Below are positions 1 to 7,263 of a stretch of 31,378 nt of DNA, piece by piece. Within the stretch, counting starts at the first letter, position 1, and every line of letters begins with the position of its first letter. The notes beneath the pieces are model-generated. The model had not been told where the DNA came from. It searched no databases and saw only the letters and a list, made by a program, of their open reading frames with translations. Source of the DNA: Bdellovibrio sp. Its GTDB lineage: Bacteria > Myxococcota > SpSt-1050. The DNA is taken from contig DYEF01000008.1 in assembly GCA_020725805.1 (NCBI GenBank), forward strand, positions 1 to 31,378, read 5' to 3'. The translations under genes were made by a program, and so were the position numbers.

Positions 1-336
1 CAGATAAAACTCTTACGAAAAGACCAATAGCAATGCGTTGTTATTTCTTTATATCCCACTTGGTTCAGATAAAACTGAACCCAGCGAAAACACAGTGCTA
101 TTTCATCGCATACTTTATATCCCACTTGGTTCAGATAAAACGATTATTCAAAATTCGTGAGAGTGCAAAGACCCTACTTTATATCCCACTTGGTTCAGAT
201 AAAACGTTTTCAATAATATTTTCAGAAATATTTTCAGAAAACTTTATATCCCACTTGGTTCAGATAAAACTTCCTTTATCATATAATCTTGCCCTTCCTC
301 CACAAGTCTTTATATCCCACTTGGTTCAGATAAAAC
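1..336 (-). CRISPR. CRISPR array, type I-B, truncated at window edge
   Basis: Five complete, identical 29-nt repeats lie at 47-75, 113-141, 177-205, 242-270 and 308-336, and the last 10 nt of a sixth is at 1-10. On the plus strand the unit starts CTTTATATCCCACTTGG and ends TTCAGATAAAAC. Spacers are 35-37 nt (11-46, 76-112, 142-176, 206-241, 271-307). The cas genes and an AT-rich leader lie to the right, so the array is read on the minus strand. There the repeat begins GTTTTATC and ends ATATAAAG, which would give an 8-nt crRNA 5' handle. On that reading the newest spacer is 271-307. The array continues beyond the left edge. Confidence 0.98.
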
Positions 337-482
337 CCACTTCTATTTATATAAAAAAATTAGGATTTTTCAACCTTTTTGCTTCAGTTTTGCATCAAAC
401 CTCTAATAGAACAACCATCTCTCTGAAAAATTAGGTAGGTTCGATGCAGCCTCTCGTATTCAATTGTCAAAGAGCTATAGTT
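337..482 (-). promoter_or_regulatory. CRISPR leader with predicted pre-crRNA promoter
   Basis: This AT-rich stretch lies between the cas2 stop and the first repeat, where a leader is expected. On the minus strand it holds TTGAAA (368-373), a 16-nt spacer and TATAAA (346-351). A transcript from this promoter would start almost at the first repeat. A perfect TTGACA also occurs near the cas2 end but has no convincing -10 partner. The stretch contains a 12-bp imperfect inverted repeat, listed separately. The promoter call rests on consensus matching only. Confidence 0.75.
391..448. repeat. Imperfect inverted repeat in CRISPR leader
   Basis: TGCATCAAACCT (391-402) and AGGTTCGATGCA (437-448) are reverse complements except for one position, with 34 nt between them. 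The mismatch would be a G-U pair in RNA. No T-run follows on the minus strand, so this is not a typical intrinsic terminator. It could be a protein site used in spacer integration or a leader RNA hairpin. Confidence 0.7.
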
Positions 483-749
483 TTATATAATATTGCCCGA
501 CATATCCTTTTCTATTCCAAGCACCTTCTTTTCAAAATTGAACTTGTTTTCAATCCTGTAAAAATATATTGAGTCTACCTCCTGATTGATCTTTTTCTTT
601 AATTCTTCCATACACGCAAATACTTTTCCTTCAGATAATTCTCCTTCGAATACGGAGTTCTGAATCCAGTTTAGGTATTTCTTGAGAATCTTCCGGACTT
701 TATTTACCCTTTTCTCTTCAACATCATAAGTTACAATATAAAATGCCAT
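483..749 (-). CDS. cas2: CRISPR adaptation protein Cas2
   Basis: This 88-residue protein is of normal Cas2 length. It starts with the ferredoxin-like beta strand FYIVTYDV, and Asp9 is at the conserved position. In the known adaptation complex a Cas2 dimer bridges two Cas1 dimers and measures the prespacer. The ATG at 749 is preferred over the upstream in-frame start at 791 because it follows the cas1 stop by one base, has a GGTGG-type ribosome binding site at the cas1 end, and places the first beta strand at the N-terminus. It is the last cas gene before the leader. Confidence 0.96.
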   Translation of the reverse strand: MAFYIVTYDVEEKRVNKVRKILKKYLNWIQNSVFEGELSEGKVFACMEELKKKINQEVDSIYFYRIENKFNFEKKVLGIEKDMSGNII

Positions 750-750
750 A

Positions 751-1731
751 TTACCACCACGCCTTAAATGGTGAATATTTTTCCTCATCAAGCAGATGTT
801 TTATAAGTTTATAACATTCGTATCTGATTATACTTTTGTAACTCACATTTCTCTTGAGTTTTCTGTGTTTGATAGTTGTGCTCATCTTCTCATCAAAAGC
901 CTTTATAAATTTTTTACGCCCTTCCTCTTTCAGGTAGCAGTAATTAAGACTATTGTCAAAGTCCTCAGTACTCAGAACTCTATTGTTAATTAACTTGAAA
1001 ATTATAGTGTCACCAATAAGAGGCTTAAAAATCTCTGATAAATCAAGAGAGAGTGAGTGCCTCCTCTCAGATGGCTGATGTAAATAACTTATTGTTGAGT
1101 TTAGTTGTGTATGATAGATTTCATTTAATACCGTTGTATAAATTAGTGAATTTGAAAATGATATAAGGGCATTAAGCGGATTAGTGGGTGGATGCTTCTC
1201 TCTCTTTTCAATAGAAAATGGCTCATTCAAAAAGATATTGAATGCCTGATAATACTCATCTTTTGCCCTTCCTTCGCACCCCATAAGTGTACTTATATCT
1301 TTGCATTCCTGAATATTTGTCATTTCTTTTTCAATAAATTCAATGCTTTTTTCGGTTCCGCTATGTTCTCTCAGATTTCTAATCATATGAAACATAGCAC
1401 CCTCAACAAAAGACTTTGCAAGCCCAAGCCTCTGCTCAGAATTTAAGTAATGCTCAGCCTGCTTTACAACCACAAGCCCTGATAGATTCTGTTCTCTGGG
1501 CAAGAAAGAGCCCGAGTAAAATCCATAATAGTTGTAAATATGAACAGGTATCTTGTGTTGTGAGATAAAATTGAAGAATTTTGTATTAAGGTCAACCTCG
1601 CCGAAGATATGAATGCACTCAGTGTCTTCTACCGGAATTGCCTTTTTCTCCCCTTTATCATTCTCTATCAGGATTGTATTCTCATCTCGCTTTACTCTGC
1701 CATTTGAAAAGATATAGTAAGGTCTGCTCAT
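751..1731 (-). CDS. cas1: CRISPR integrase Cas1 (type I-B)
   Basis: This is the integrase that inserts spacers at the leader-repeat junction. The protein has 326 residues. The metal-binding triad of the family is visible as Glu153 (GCEGRAKDEYY), His218 (SYLHQPSERRHS) and Asp230 in SLDLSEIF, with Glu233 nearby. The N-terminal beta domain begins PYYIFSNGRV, typical of the I-B branch. The ATG at 1731 is preferred to an in-frame start 21 nt upstream: it sits 8 nt past the cas4 stop with a GTAAAG ribosome binding site. Composition is close to that of cas4 and cas2 and less AT-rich than the effector genes upstream. Confidence 0.98.
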   Translation of the reverse strand: MSRPYYIFSNGRVKRDENTILIENDKGEKKAIPVEDTECIHIFGEVDLNTKFFNFISQHKIPVHIYNYYGFYSGSFLPREQNLSGLVVVKQAEHYLNSEQRLGLAKSFVEGAMFHMIRNLREHSGTEKSIEFIEKEMTNIQECKDISTLMGCEGRAKDEYYQAFNIFLNEPFSIEKREKHPPTNPLNALISFSNSLIYTTVLNEIYHTQLNSTISYLHQPSERRHSLSLDLSEIFKPLIGDTIIFKLINNRVLSTEDFDNSLNYCYLKEEGRKKFIKAFDEKMSTTIKHRKLKRNVSYKSIIRYECYKLIKHLLDEEKYSPFKAWW

Positions 1732-1739
1732 TTCTTTAC

Positions 1740-2252
1740 CTAAACATAGCAAAATTCATAATAACTGCATTTTTTGCAGTATGACCTGGACTGGATGGCC
1801 GGGGGTTTATCGAGATTTACTATCTCTTTAACTCGTCTTAGTGCATTGATTACTTCATTCTCTGCTTCACTTGTAAGGACAATCTCTTCTCTCTTTCGCA
1901 TCTTTGGATAATTTATAACCCCTCGTTTTTCAATTCCAAGCTGTTTTAGGTAATATAAATAATAAAGTAATTGAATCCTGTCTGCATCAGGCAAACGATT
2001 GGAATATTTCACCTCTCTGATCTCATCATCACCTACAATATCAATATTAATCAGGTCATCAATAAGGACTTCTCTTGTCTTTTCTTTTGGATAAGAATGT
2101 TCTCCGAGTAACTTTCCCATTAGGACTTTATCGGACCTTGATTCCATCTGAATTCCTCTGTCAAAAAGCCAGAGCTTACGTTCACATACATAAAGGTAGT
2201 TTATTTTTACACCGTTTGTTTTAAGACTCTGAAAGTCAATCCTCTCTTCCAT
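1740..2252 (-). CDS. cas4: Cas4 RecB-like nuclease with Fe-S cysteines
   Basis: Cas4 trims prespacers and selects PAM-bearing ends together with Cas1-Cas2. This 170-residue protein has the expected order: Cys23 in YVCERKLWLF, His52, the RecB-nuclease core with Asp71 in INIDIVG and the E-x-K motif at Glu80-Lys82 (REVKYS), then Cys159, Cys162 and Cys168 in YCKKCSYYEFC. The four cysteines would hold a 4Fe-4S cluster. The gene lies 38 nt after the YecA-like gene and directly before cas1. No strong ribosome binding site precedes the ATG, so translation may depend on coupling or the start may differ slightly. Confidence 0.96.
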   Translation of the reverse strand: MEERIDFQSLKTNGVKINYLYVCERKLWLFDRGIQMESRSDKVLMGKLLGEHSYPKEKTREVLIDDLINIDIVGDDEIREVKYSNRLPDADRIQLLYYLYYLKQLGIEKRGVINYPKMRKREEIVLTSEAENEVINALRRVKEIVNLDKPPAIQSRSYCKKCSYYEFCYV

Positions 2253-2290
2253 AATACTAAAACAATAAAAACATATTAAAGAGTCCCAAT

Positions 2291-3037
2291 TTACTCTTTA
2301 CCACAACACCACTTATATTTCTTACCGCTTCCACAAGGACAGGGGTCGTTTCTGCCAACCTTTTCTTTTTTCTCTGTAATATCTGGCTCATATTTTCTCA
2401 TTGCTTCTACTTGCTCCTTCCATAATATTTTGCCATAATTAACAAAACGATAAATTATATAAGGTAAAAGTCTTAATATCTTTTTTATCTCAAATTCATC
2501 TAACATTTCTTTTGGCAACTTAACATTCTTACTTACCTCATCAAATTCCTCAGGCTTTGCTAATTTAATTAAAGCTAAAAAACCTAATATAAGTTCATTA
2601 CAAGCATAAGAGGCTCCTTCTAGACCCTTTGCATAATAATCAACGAACCAAATCTTATCCCTATGTGAAATTGCGAGTATGAATCCGTGTGTCCAGTATT
2701 TAATCTGATTTAAAATTTCCTCCGAAATTTCGCCTGATTCATCAATATCAAACGGAAATTCTAATAGATTATTAGTAAATGCATTGGAGTATTTATTATA
2801 AGCATCTATCAAGATATCAAAATAAAAGTATGCTTCTTTTTGGCTTTTAAATGCTGGTTCCTGACCACCAAACACAACAGGTAGCCACTCACTTGGTAAA
2901 ATTAAATCTGGTGTAATGGCGATACCAAATAGATAGCCTTCAAACTTTGTAATGTTCATAACTAATTCTTTTTTTGGGCAAAGAGAGAGGATTTTGGAGA
3001 TGCTCTCTCTTTGATTACGAGTAAGGATTTGATGCAT
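2291..3037 (-). CDS. YecA/UPF0149-like protein with SEC-C zinc motif, inside the cas operon
   Basis: The 248-residue protein has an N-terminal YecA/YgfB-like helical domain ([20 protein letters not shown], then [10 protein letters not shown]) and ends in a SEC-C zinc-binding motif, [19 protein letters not shown], with Cys233, Cys235, Cys244 and Cys245. The SEC-C motif is known from the SecA C-terminus and many stand-alone proteins, where it binds zinc and often contacts ribosomes or other proteins. A strong AAAGGAG site precedes the ATG. This is not a standard type I-B gene, yet it lies between cas3 and cas4 in the same direction and shares the low G+C of cas3 and cas8b. Its function is unknown. 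Possible roles are regulation, anti-phage accessory function, or passenger. Confidence 0.88.
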   Translation of the reverse strand: MHQILTRNQRESISKILSLCPKKELVMNITKFEGYLFGIAITPDLILPSEWLPVVFGGQEPAFKSQKEAYFYFDILIDAYNKYSNAFTNNLLEFPFDIDESGEISEEILNQIKYWTHGFILAISHRDKIWFVDYYAKGLEGASYACNELILGFLALIKLAKPEEFDEVSKNVKLPKEMLDEFEIKKILRLLPYIIYRFVNYGKILWKEQVEAMRKYEPDITEKKEKVGRNDPCPCGSGKKYKWCCGKE

Positions 3038-3047
3038 AACGGCTCCT

Positions 3048-3071
3048 TTATATCAATGAAATATCTAACAT
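3048..3071 (-). other. Possible leader peptide (7 codons) before the YecA-like gene
   Basis: An AAAGGA site is followed by ATG (3071-3069) and a 7-codon frame, MLDISLI, whose TAA stop overlaps the AAAGGAG ribosome binding site of the YecA-like gene. This layout would allow translational coupling. It could easily be chance in such AT-rich DNA. The rest of the 114-nt gap after cas3 shows nothing convincing. Confidence 0.25.
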
Positions 3072-3151
3072 TTTATCCTTTATTTTTTATAATACAAACA
3101 CTTTTTGATTTGGAGAGAATTTATTATGGATAAAATTTATAAAAAAAGAAG

Positions 3152-5326
3152 TCATATAATATTATCACCTCCTCTTACATCTGTACAGGTGCTAATAATT
3201 CCCTTTTGACTTGAGTATTTACACCCTTTTAATATTTTGATTCTATGTTTTTTGCAGAAGTTAGATTTGTCTATATCCATTAAAACGTTTTCTTTTATGT
3301 TATATAATTGAATGGGTACTGCATAATCTAATAACTCCGCCTGTTTTTTTATTCTCACTAATTTGTCATAACTTTTATTTTCAATAAAACTTATTAAAGT
3401 TCTAATTGTTTTTTCATTATCAAAAAAAACATTTTCAGGAATTACGATAATATTATTGGTGATTTGTCTAAAATCTTTTTGAGCTTCTATTTTAGTTAAA
3501 CTTCTATAGCCAATTTCAAGAAGATCTTTTTGTTTTTTGTACTCTTCAAAATATTTTGTTTGTGTAATATTTTCAAATACTTTATTTATCATTTCCTGTT
3601 TATCCTTCTCTGAAATATACTTTCCGTCATATTTATTAATTATCTCCCATGTTTTATTAAAAAGATAGCTATCATAGATACCATAAGACTGTGATTTAAA
3701 AATAAAAATATTTGGTTCGTCCTTATCATACGCTCTTTTCCTATAGCATCGACCAAATCTCTGTAATAGACTTTCTATAGAAGCATTTTCTGTTATCAAA
3801 AGATCAAAATCTATGTCAAGGGAGGCTTCTACTATCTGTGTAGATATCCATATGCAGAATGCATAGGCATTCATAATATGATTTTCTTTTTCTTTCCTAT
3901 CCCTACCAATAAATTGAGAGTGAATGAGATTAGGGTTAAAATTATTGGTTTTAAGTAAGTCAAATAATTCTTGTGATTTTCTTACAGTATTGCAAATGAT
4001 AAGTATTTTTTTATCAGTATTATTTTGTAATATCTCTAATAATTTACTAGACTGTATTTCTTCCTCAATAATCGCAATTTTATGCCTTTTAATATCAAAC
4101 AATTGAGATTCAAATATATAAAGATCTTCTAAATCTCTAAATTCATCTTTCAAAAATGGAGGTAATGTCGCCGTCATTAACATAAACCTACCACCAATTC
4201 TATGTATTTCTTTTAGGAAAACGACAATAGCAGCAATTGCTGTAGGAGAGTAACTCTGAATTTCATCTAAAATTACTTTACTATAACTACAAGTTAAATA
4301 AGTAAACTCAAATCCCGGATATTTAAATACACTTGTAACAATCTGATCAGCAGTTGCTACAGTCAATGGATAAGATAATTTTTTTGCTTTTTCTATTTTT
4401 ATTTCATGCTCATCTTCATCATTTTCTTGTTGAGCAAAAAGGTATGATGTTTCACTATGCAGAAGACTTACATTGTCTCCAAAAATAATCTTAAACCTTT
4501 TATACATTTCATTAACGGCTACTCTTATACCAAGTAAATAAAAAGCTTTTTGACCATTTATCCAATTCATAGCTGCCTCTGTCTTTCCCATTCCAGTAGA
4601 AGCAACCAAAATAATGCTTTTGTTTGAATTTGCTCCTGCTTGCTTTTGAAAGTTATTTAAGGTAATCTTTTTATTTCTCAAAAAGTTTTCAAAATCATTT
4701 TGATAGTTTCCTTCATATTTTTCCTCTGGTTCAATACCTGCAGAAGCACAATAATCGCATTTTAATAGAGAACCTAACCATTTTATTCTAAAAGGATAAA
4801 ATGTATTCCATAAATTTCGATCTTCTGAAGTATTATATGTACTTAATAAATTTTTGCAATTATAATAATATTCTATGTTCTGAAAGTTGTCGATATTATT
4901 TCTTATCCATTCAATCATATTTCTAATTAGAGTATCATCAGGCAATTGATTTTCTCGGTTATGGTGTGATAATATAGTAAAAATAAAGAAGTTAAAAAAT
5001 CGGTCTTTATCTAATCCTAACTGAGCCAGCTCACTTTTTATTTCATTTTCATCTTGTTGAGTAATAAAGGCTGGAGATAGCCATTCATGAAATATATAGC
5101 CATTACACCAATTAAAAAGAGTACTTATACCCAATTTTCTTCTCATTTTATTCTGGAATTCAGGATTTATCTTTCCAAGGTCATGGTAATATATTAATTT
5201 TTTTATTACCCACTTTTCATCTTCGCTTAATTTTAAGTACTTACATAAATTTTCAAAGGCATTTAGGGCATTACATATGTGTTCTTCTATTGTTTCTCCA
5301 TTGGATTTTGCATATAGTTGATACAC
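3152..5326 (-). CDS. cas3: Cas3 HD nuclease-helicase
   Basis: This nuclease-helicase is recruited by Cascade to degrade target DNA. The protein has 724 residues. The N-terminal HD nuclease has His16, His48-Asp49 (YYHDLGKINPEF), His80 and His121/His122. The SF2 helicase follows: Walker A at 244-249 (TGMGKT), DEIQ at 354-357, TAT at 385-387, motif V near TQIVEASLDID, and the arginine motif QRFGRCYR at 522-529. All motifs appear intact. The start is GTG at 5326, 16 nt after the cas5 stop, preceded by AAAGG. The gene is very AT-rich. Confidence 0.97.
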   Translation of the reverse strand: MYQLYAKSNGETIEEHICNALNAFENLCKYLKLSEDEKWVIKKLIYYHDLGKINPEFQNKMRRKLGISTLFNWCNGYIFHEWLSPAFITQQDENEIKSELAQLGLDKDRFFNFFIFTILSHHNRENQLPDDTLIRNMIEWIRNNIDNFQNIEYYYNCKNLLSTYNTSEDRNLWNTFYPFRIKWLGSLLKCDYCASAGIEPEEKYEGNYQNDFENFLRNKKITLNNFQKQAGANSNKSIILVASTGMGKTEAAMNWINGQKAFYLLGIRVAVNEMYKRFKIIFGDNVSLLHSETSYLFAQQENDEDEHEIKIEKAKKLSYPLTVATADQIVTSVFKYPGFEFTYLTCSYSKVILDEIQSYSPTAIAAIVVFLKEIHRIGGRFMLMTATLPPFLKDEFRDLEDLYIFESQLFDIKRHKIAIIEEEIQSSKLLEILQNNTDKKILIICNTVRKSQELFDLLKTNNFNPNLIHSQFIGRDRKEKENHIMNAYAFCIWISTQIVEASLDIDFDLLITENASIESLLQRFGRCYRKRAYDKDEPNIFIFKSQSYGIYDSYLFNKTWEIINKYDGKYISEKDKQEMINKVFENITQTKYFEEYKKQKDLLEIGYRSLTKIEAQKDFRQITNNIIVIPENVFFDNEKTIRTLISFIENKSYDKLVRIKKQAELLDYAVPIQLYNIKENVLMDIDKSNFCKKHRIKILKGCKYSSQKGIISTCTDVRGGDNII

Positions 5327-5342
5327 AATTGTACCTTTGTTA

Positions 5343-6062
5343 TTATCGTGGAGAAATCAAAAAGCAGACTATATCATTTTCATCATCTAAATAAATTGAA
5401 TTGTTTTTTAATGATGTACCTTCTGGGATATAATTGGCCTCTATAAAATGAAATATTCTGCTATCAGAAAATGAGTTGACTTGTTCATACCAAAAAGGAA
5501 GTCTATATTTTGTTCCAACATTTTCAACTAAGGCTTCCGGACCAACATACATTGGTAATCTTGACAATGCACTCCTCCCATTATATTTATGTACCTCTAA
5601 AATTTTTAAATCTTCAATCAATGCTAAATCTTCATTTCTACCAAGCACCGGTACTTTTTCTTGGATTTTTTGATACAACTGATTACATACATTATTACTA
5701 TCATTTTCGAGACAAATGTGAATTATAATCCTCATATTAACATGTAAATCTACGAATAAAATACCATATGTTGCCGTTTTTAAACTGTTTCTTACCTGAA
5801 CTATATATGGATTTTGAGGTCTACTCTTTGGGTCACGATCAAATTTATATACTCTTTGAACATTTGTTATTACAGCATCACTTTTACCCTGAATACTAAT
5901 TTTTAGAGGAATATATTCAGTAGCACCTAATACATCATGAACCATTCCCCTAATCATAGATGGTGTAGGAAGAGGGTATGTTTGTACATACCCAAAACTC
6001 CCCTCTTTTCTGTAGTTACACAAATTTTGATAGATCTTAATTTTCAATACCTTCATAATCAT
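5343..6062 (-). CDS. cas5: Cascade subunit Cas5 (type I-B)
   Basis: This RAMP-fold protein of 239 residues caps the crRNA 5' handle in Cascade. The N-terminus KVLKIKIYQNLCNYRK followed by YPLPTPSMIRGMVHDVLG is typical of Cas5: strand one, then a P-T-P-S-x-I-x-G helix that contacts Cas7. The gene lies between cas7 and cas3 with a 3-nt gap to cas7. Two ATG codons (6062 and 6056) are possible starts and neither has a strong ribosome binding site, so coupling to cas7 is likely. The annotated start is the outer one. Confidence 0.93.
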   Translation of the reverse strand: MIMKVLKIKIYQNLCNYRKEGSFGYVQTYPLPTPSMIRGMVHDVLGATEYIPLKISIQGKSDAVITNVQRVYKFDRDPKSRPQNPYIVQVRNSLKTATYGILFVDLHVNMRIIIHICLENDSNNVCNQLYQKIQEKVPVLGRNEDLALIEDLKILEVHKYNGRSALSRLPMYVGPEALVENVGTKYRLPFWYEQVNSFSDSRIFHFIEANYIPEGTSLKNNSIYLDDENDIVCFLISPR

Positions 6063-6065
6063 TTC

Positions 6066-6962
6066 TTATTGATAAATATTATTTAAGTTGGTTTTTATTT
6101 GATTAAAAAAGCCTTCAATATTGAGTTTTTTATCATCAGTGATATTAATTTCGTCAATGTTTGAAAATATCCCATTTAAATGCCCTAAATAGGTAGAATC
6201 CTTTATATTTTGATCATTGAAATTCCTATCTAAAATTTCATTTATTGGTTCTGGTCTTATCTTTATTGAATCTCTACCAAATATAAGTTCAATTTTATTG
6301 TAAAAGAATGGATTACCACTATTATATATACCACCTATCACAAATACTGGAGATAAATCTTCTCTTCTTCCTTTTATATCTCTATATAACATTTTTATAG
6401 AATCAAGTAATAAGCATATCCTCTTAATTTTATCTTGATTATCAAGTGTAATACTATCATTTTGATCAACACCAACCTTATCAAGATCAACAGTTAAAGT
6501 ATAAGTATAAAATGACCTATGTGTTTCTGTTTGAAAAATCATATTCTCCAAGTTACCTCCTCTCGCTGAAAGACCCATATTGTTTCCATAATCAATATCA
6601 TTGTTCCATGGTTCTAAACTTATTGCATCGCTTAACCTAACAATTGCTTTTCGTATTCTTCCTCGTGAACCCTCGCCGGCAGTTTTCATATAACCAAATA
6701 AGTCAATTTCAGGATAATCTCTTATTGTAGCACTAGCATCAAACTGAACAACTTTACCATCGCTACCTACCGGTGTTAAAGGCATTTTGAATTCTTCATT
6801 CATAATTCTTACTATATCATATCTTAATGCTTGCCTTGATATATAAGAATAGCTTCTACCTTGAAAGGAGAGTCTCTTAAGGCTTATAATATTTGCTGAG
6901 CTCTCACCGTAGTTTAAATTACCTGCTTTAAAAATTACTGTGCTAGTTAAATAATTAGCCAT
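6066..6962 (-). CDS. cas7: Cascade backbone subunit Cas7 (Cst2/DevR family)
   Basis: Several copies of this 298-residue RAMP protein form the crRNA-binding filament of Cascade. The sequence matches the DevR/Cst2 group: an N-terminal strand followed by GNLNYGESSANIISLKRL, a SYISRQALRYDI helix, then the DLFGYMKT region. The ATG at 6962 is chosen because an excellent GAGGAGG site sits 7 nt upstream, inside the last codons of cas8b. The cas8b stop is 1 nt before the ATG. A start 15 nt further upstream is less likely. Confidence 0.95.
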   Translation of the reverse strand: MANYLTSTVIFKAGNLNYGESSANIISLKRLSFQGRSYSYISRQALRYDIVRIMNEEFKMPLTPVGSDGKVVQFDASATIRDYPEIDLFGYMKTAGEGSRGRIRKAIVRLSDAISLEPWNNDIDYGNNMGLSARGGNLENMIFQTETHRSFYTYTLTVDLDKVGVDQNDSITLDNQDKIKRICLLLDSIKMLYRDIKGRREDLSPVFVIGGIYNSGNPFFYNKIELIFGRDSIKIRPEPINEILDRNFNDQNIKDSTYLGHLNGIFSNIDEINITDDKKLNIEGFFNQIKTNLNNIYQ

Positions 6963-6963
6963 T

Positions 6964-7263
6964 TTATACCTCCTCATTATTATTGTTTGTATTTATGTTA
7001 GACAAGAGGCCATTTACAAAAGCATATCCAAAGCTCATAAAATTATCAACATCTGCTAGCTCATTATTGCTTCCCAGTTTAACTTCAGAGCCATAGGATA
7101 TACATAATCTTAGATACTTATCCATAAAAGAATTTCTGTCACAAATTTTCAAATCATTTAAGAGTTGATAAGTAATACTTTTAATTTTATTCTCCTGCCC
7201 TATTTTTTGGGCAAGTGCTTTCCCGTTATAAAATGCTTTGTTGATAATTTGTTCTTGCGACAT
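6964..7263 (-). CDS. cas11b: Predicted Cas11b small subunit from an internal start in cas8b
   Basis: The last 99 codons of cas8b form a separate translation unit. The ATG at 7263 (codon 448 of cas8b) is preceded by AGGAGG at 7271-7276 with a 7-nt spacer, one of the strongest ribosome binding sites in the locus. The product begins MSQEQIINKAFYNGKALAQK and looks mainly helical, with a polar Asn-rich end. Independent translation of a Cascade small subunit from within the large-subunit gene is established for type I-B and related types. The sequence signal here is direct. The protein itself is inferred. Confidence 0.82.
   Translation of the reverse strand: MSQEQIINKAFYNGKALAQKIGQENKIKSITYQLLNDLKICDRNSFMDKYLRLCISYGSEVKLGSNNELADVDNFMSFGYAFVNGLLSNINTNNNNEEV

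Noticed and set aside
1-336. Self-targeting spacers
   Set aside because: By eye none of the five spacers matches the rest of the window; a full search was not possible.
33-434. Plus-strand open frame of 133 codons across the array
   Set aside because: It is a translation of the CRISPR repeats (the same FISHLVQIK peptide recurs), not a gene.
391-448. Intrinsic terminator of the cas operon
   Set aside because: The dyad has a 34-nt loop and no T-run on the minus strand.
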